From assembly GCA_045639255.1 (NCBI GenBank), contig JAZUCT010000023.1:1-7193 (forward strand): 7,193 nt of DNA, given 5' to 3'. Origin of the DNA: JAZUCT01 sp045639255. Lineage in GTDB: Bacteria; Bacillota; Clostridia; Christensenellales; UBA1242. A program made the position numbers and the translations under genes. Below the pieces are notes generated by a model. It saw only the letters and a program-made list of their open reading frames with translations, ran no database searches and was not told the DNA's origin. Every line of letters starts with the position of its first letter. The first letter of the stretch is position 1. Of this stretch, positions 6,105 to 7,193 are shown piece by piece.

Positions 6105-6932
6105 TTATTTATAACTATAAGTTAGTGTCATTTTGCTGGTTACATTTGCTGTTATGCCAATGGAAATTGAATATGTTTCTTCAAACACCATTTCTTGCAA
6201 TAAACCATTTTTATCAACCACTGCTGAGCACGAACACGATTTAAACGACATGCTTTTTGCATTTGCTGATGTCATTATTTTTTTCTTATAGCCAGCAACT
6301 GGTGCTGTTGTTTTTAAGTTTAAAACAATTTTATAAAATTCACCATCAAACTCAAACTTAACAACTTCTTTTAAGGTTTGATTTGACACTATGTAAATTT
6401 CATCAAGTGGCAAAAGACCTATTTCATCTTTATATTCACTTAATGTTTTTGTTTCATAATTGCCCGAATAGGTGGCTTCTAGTTTTGAATTAACTTTATT
6501 TGAAATTTTAACATCTATTGTTTTGCTATCTTTTTTTTGAATTGAGTTTATTGCACGAGATTCTGTGTAAGAACTTTCTGCCTTAGTTACTTCTTCAAAA
6601 TAAACATCGCCATTTTCATTAACTTCAATGTTGCCCCTTAATTTTTGGTTAACAGTTACAAATGCCGCTTTTGCTGTAACATCACCTTTAAGAACACGAG
6701 TGTAATTAACCTGTTTATTTAAAACTGCACTTGCTGCAAGATAGCAATCAATTGCATTATCATAAACTCCAAATCCATTTGAAATGTCTGGAATTTCTTC
6801 GGGTAACAAAACTTCTTCTGAAATAACTTCGTCTGAAATTTCTGTTTCATATGATATTATGTTCACACCTAAAAAAGAAAAAACAGCAAGCATTACAATT
6901 ATCATGCATCTATTTATCGCTTTCTGGCTCAT
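6105..6932 (-). CDS. Exported or membrane-anchored protein of unknown function, paralogue B (DNAIDCY family)
   Basis: This is a 275-residue protein starting at the ATG at 6930-6932 (MSQKAINR). That start has TGAGGAAA (6938-6945) 5-8 nt upstream. A longer reading from a TTG at 6992 would add 20 residues, but that TTG is part of the -35 box and lies upstream of the predicted transcript start, so I reject it. Residues 10-27 are hydrophobic, with no clear cleavage site or lipobox, so this may be a signal anchor. An acidic linker (29-47) leads to IPDISNG and YDNAIDCY (57-64). A beta-rich body follows, with TVNQKL (93-98), KIVLNLK (201-207), GYKKKI (214-219) and VVDKNGLLQEM (238-248), matching the paralogue at 5111-6034. 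KSCSCS at 231-236 is a local cysteine pair not present in the paralogue. It is the first gene of the operon. Function is unknown; a LolA/LppX-like lipid-binding fold is only a guess. Confidence 0.8.
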   Translation of the reverse strand: MSQKAINRCMIIVMLAVFSFLGVNIISYETEISDEVISEEVLLPEEIPDISNGFGVYDNAIDCYLAASAVLNKQVNYTRVLKGDVTAKAAFVTVNQKLRGNIEVNENGDVYFEEVTKAESSYTESRAINSIQKKDSKTIDVKISNKVNSKLEATYSGNYETKTLSEYKDEIGLLPLDEIYIVSNQTLKEVVKFEFDGEFYKIVLNLKTTAPVAGYKKKIMTSANAKSMSFKSCSCSAVVDKNGLLQEMVFEETYSISIGITANVTSKMTLTYSYK

Positions 6933-6937
6933 TTTTA

Positions 6938-6945
6938 TTTCCTCA
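6938..6945 (-). promoter_or_regulatory. Ribosome binding site that fixes the start of paralogue B
   Basis: TGAGGAAA on the minus strand, with GAGG 8 nt before the ATG at 6930-6932, is a good Shine-Dalgarno sequence. Neither the TTG at 6990-6992 nor the in-frame ATG at 6960-6962 has a comparable site. Confidence 0.75.
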
Positions 6946-6963
6946 TTTGTATATTTATACATA

Positions 6964-6992
6964 AATATATCATTTTTATTAATTATTTGCAA
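6964..6992 (-). promoter_or_regulatory. Extended -10 promoter of the five-gene operon
   Basis: TTGCAA (6987-6992, four of six -35 bases), a 17-bp spacer and TATATT (6964-6969) preceded by TGA (6970-6972) form an extended -10 promoter on the minus strand. The start site would be near 6957, giving a leader of about 25 nt with the ribosome binding site inside it. The DNA directly upstream is rich in A- and T-runs, which could act as an UP element. I see no operator palindrome overlapping it. Confidence 0.7.
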
Positions 6993-7193
6993 TACTTTTT
7001 TGAAAAATTTTTTATTTTAAGCATTTCAACCGCATTATTTTTACAAATTTATAATAAATTTACTTGAATAATTCATATTTATATAAGATATATATTATTA
7101 ATTTTTCAATTTAATCTATGAAATAAATAAAAAAAGTGTGTTAATAAATATTTTTTAAAACATATTTTATGTTTCAAACTTAATAAATATTTA
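6993..7193. other. AT-rich intergenic region without a gene
   Basis: About 200 bases of extremely AT-rich sequence hold no credible reading frame with a ribosome binding site, no tRNA-like structure and no GC-containing terminator. A second promoter-like arrangement on the minus strand (TTGAAA at about 7105-7110 with AT-rich -10 candidates about 17-18 bp on) is possible but not distinguishable from background. A 13-nt direct repeat (TTAATAAATATTT) occurs at 7141-7153 and 7180-7192. Confidence 0.5.

Noticed and set aside
6933..6992. N-terminal 20-residue extension of the first operon gene, starting with TTG
   Set aside because: The TTG is part of the -35 box and lies upstream of the predicted transcript start; the inner ATG has a GAGG ribosome binding site.
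7141..7192. 13-nt direct repeat TTAATAAATATTT
   Set aside because: There are only two copies of pure A/T sequence in extremely AT-rich DNA, with no regular spacing or neighbouring replication or integration genes; probably chance.
1..7193. Mycoplasma-type code with TGA as tryptophan
   Set aside because: Tryptophans in conserved motifs (for example HQWW and GWLDEG of the peptidase) are TGG, and no gene needs TGA read-through.
1..7193. CRISPR array, insertion sequence, prophage, tRNA or riboswitch
   Set aside because: No repeat-spacer series, transposase or phage gene, cloverleaf or recognisable aptamer was seen on either strand.

Overview
The window looks like chromosomal DNA of a low-GC Gram-positive bacterium (Bacillota, perhaps an uncultured gut Clostridia- or Bacilli-type lineage). 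The reasons are a very AT-rich sequence, AAGG/GAGG-type ribosome binding sites, sigma-A-like promoters, intrinsic terminators, a lipobox lipoprotein and a membrane-anchored leucine-rich-repeat (LRR) protein. The genetic code is the standard bacterial one: tryptophan is TGG where I checked it. All seven genes lie on the minus strand and all end in TAA. The taxonomic guess is inference only.

Read in the direction of transcription (right to left), 6933-7193 is an AT-rich leader with a good extended -10 promoter. It drives a probable five-gene operon of about 4.8 kb. The first two genes are exported paralogous proteins of unknown function that share a [FY]DNAIDCY motif (6105-6932 and 5111-6034). 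They are followed by an exported, C-terminally anchored LRR protein with Ig-like domains (3795-5090), an RluA-type RNA pseudouridine synthase (2947-3795) and a guanylate-kinase-like protein with an unusual C-terminal extension (2149-2937). A GC-containing palindrome followed by T6 (2115-2138) ends the unit. The last three genes are tightly linked: a TAATG overlap joins LRR and RluA, and the kinase ribosome binding site overlaps the RluA stop codon. Downstream lie two more genes: an M1-family metallopeptidase lipoprotein (563-2050), and a small helical protein of unknown function (52-459) with its own near-consensus promoter and terminator.

The operon mixes three cell-surface proteins with two cytosolic RNA/nucleotide enzymes. 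I see no established pathway that unites them. The most unusual feature is a long two-part hairpin followed by T8-G-T7 on the coding strand. It has the form of an intrinsic terminator, yet it lies inside the start codon and signal-peptide codons of the LRR gene. It could make expression of LRR, RluA and the kinase depend on ribosome loading at the LRR start. No rRNA, tRNA, CRISPR array, insertion sequence or phage gene was seen.
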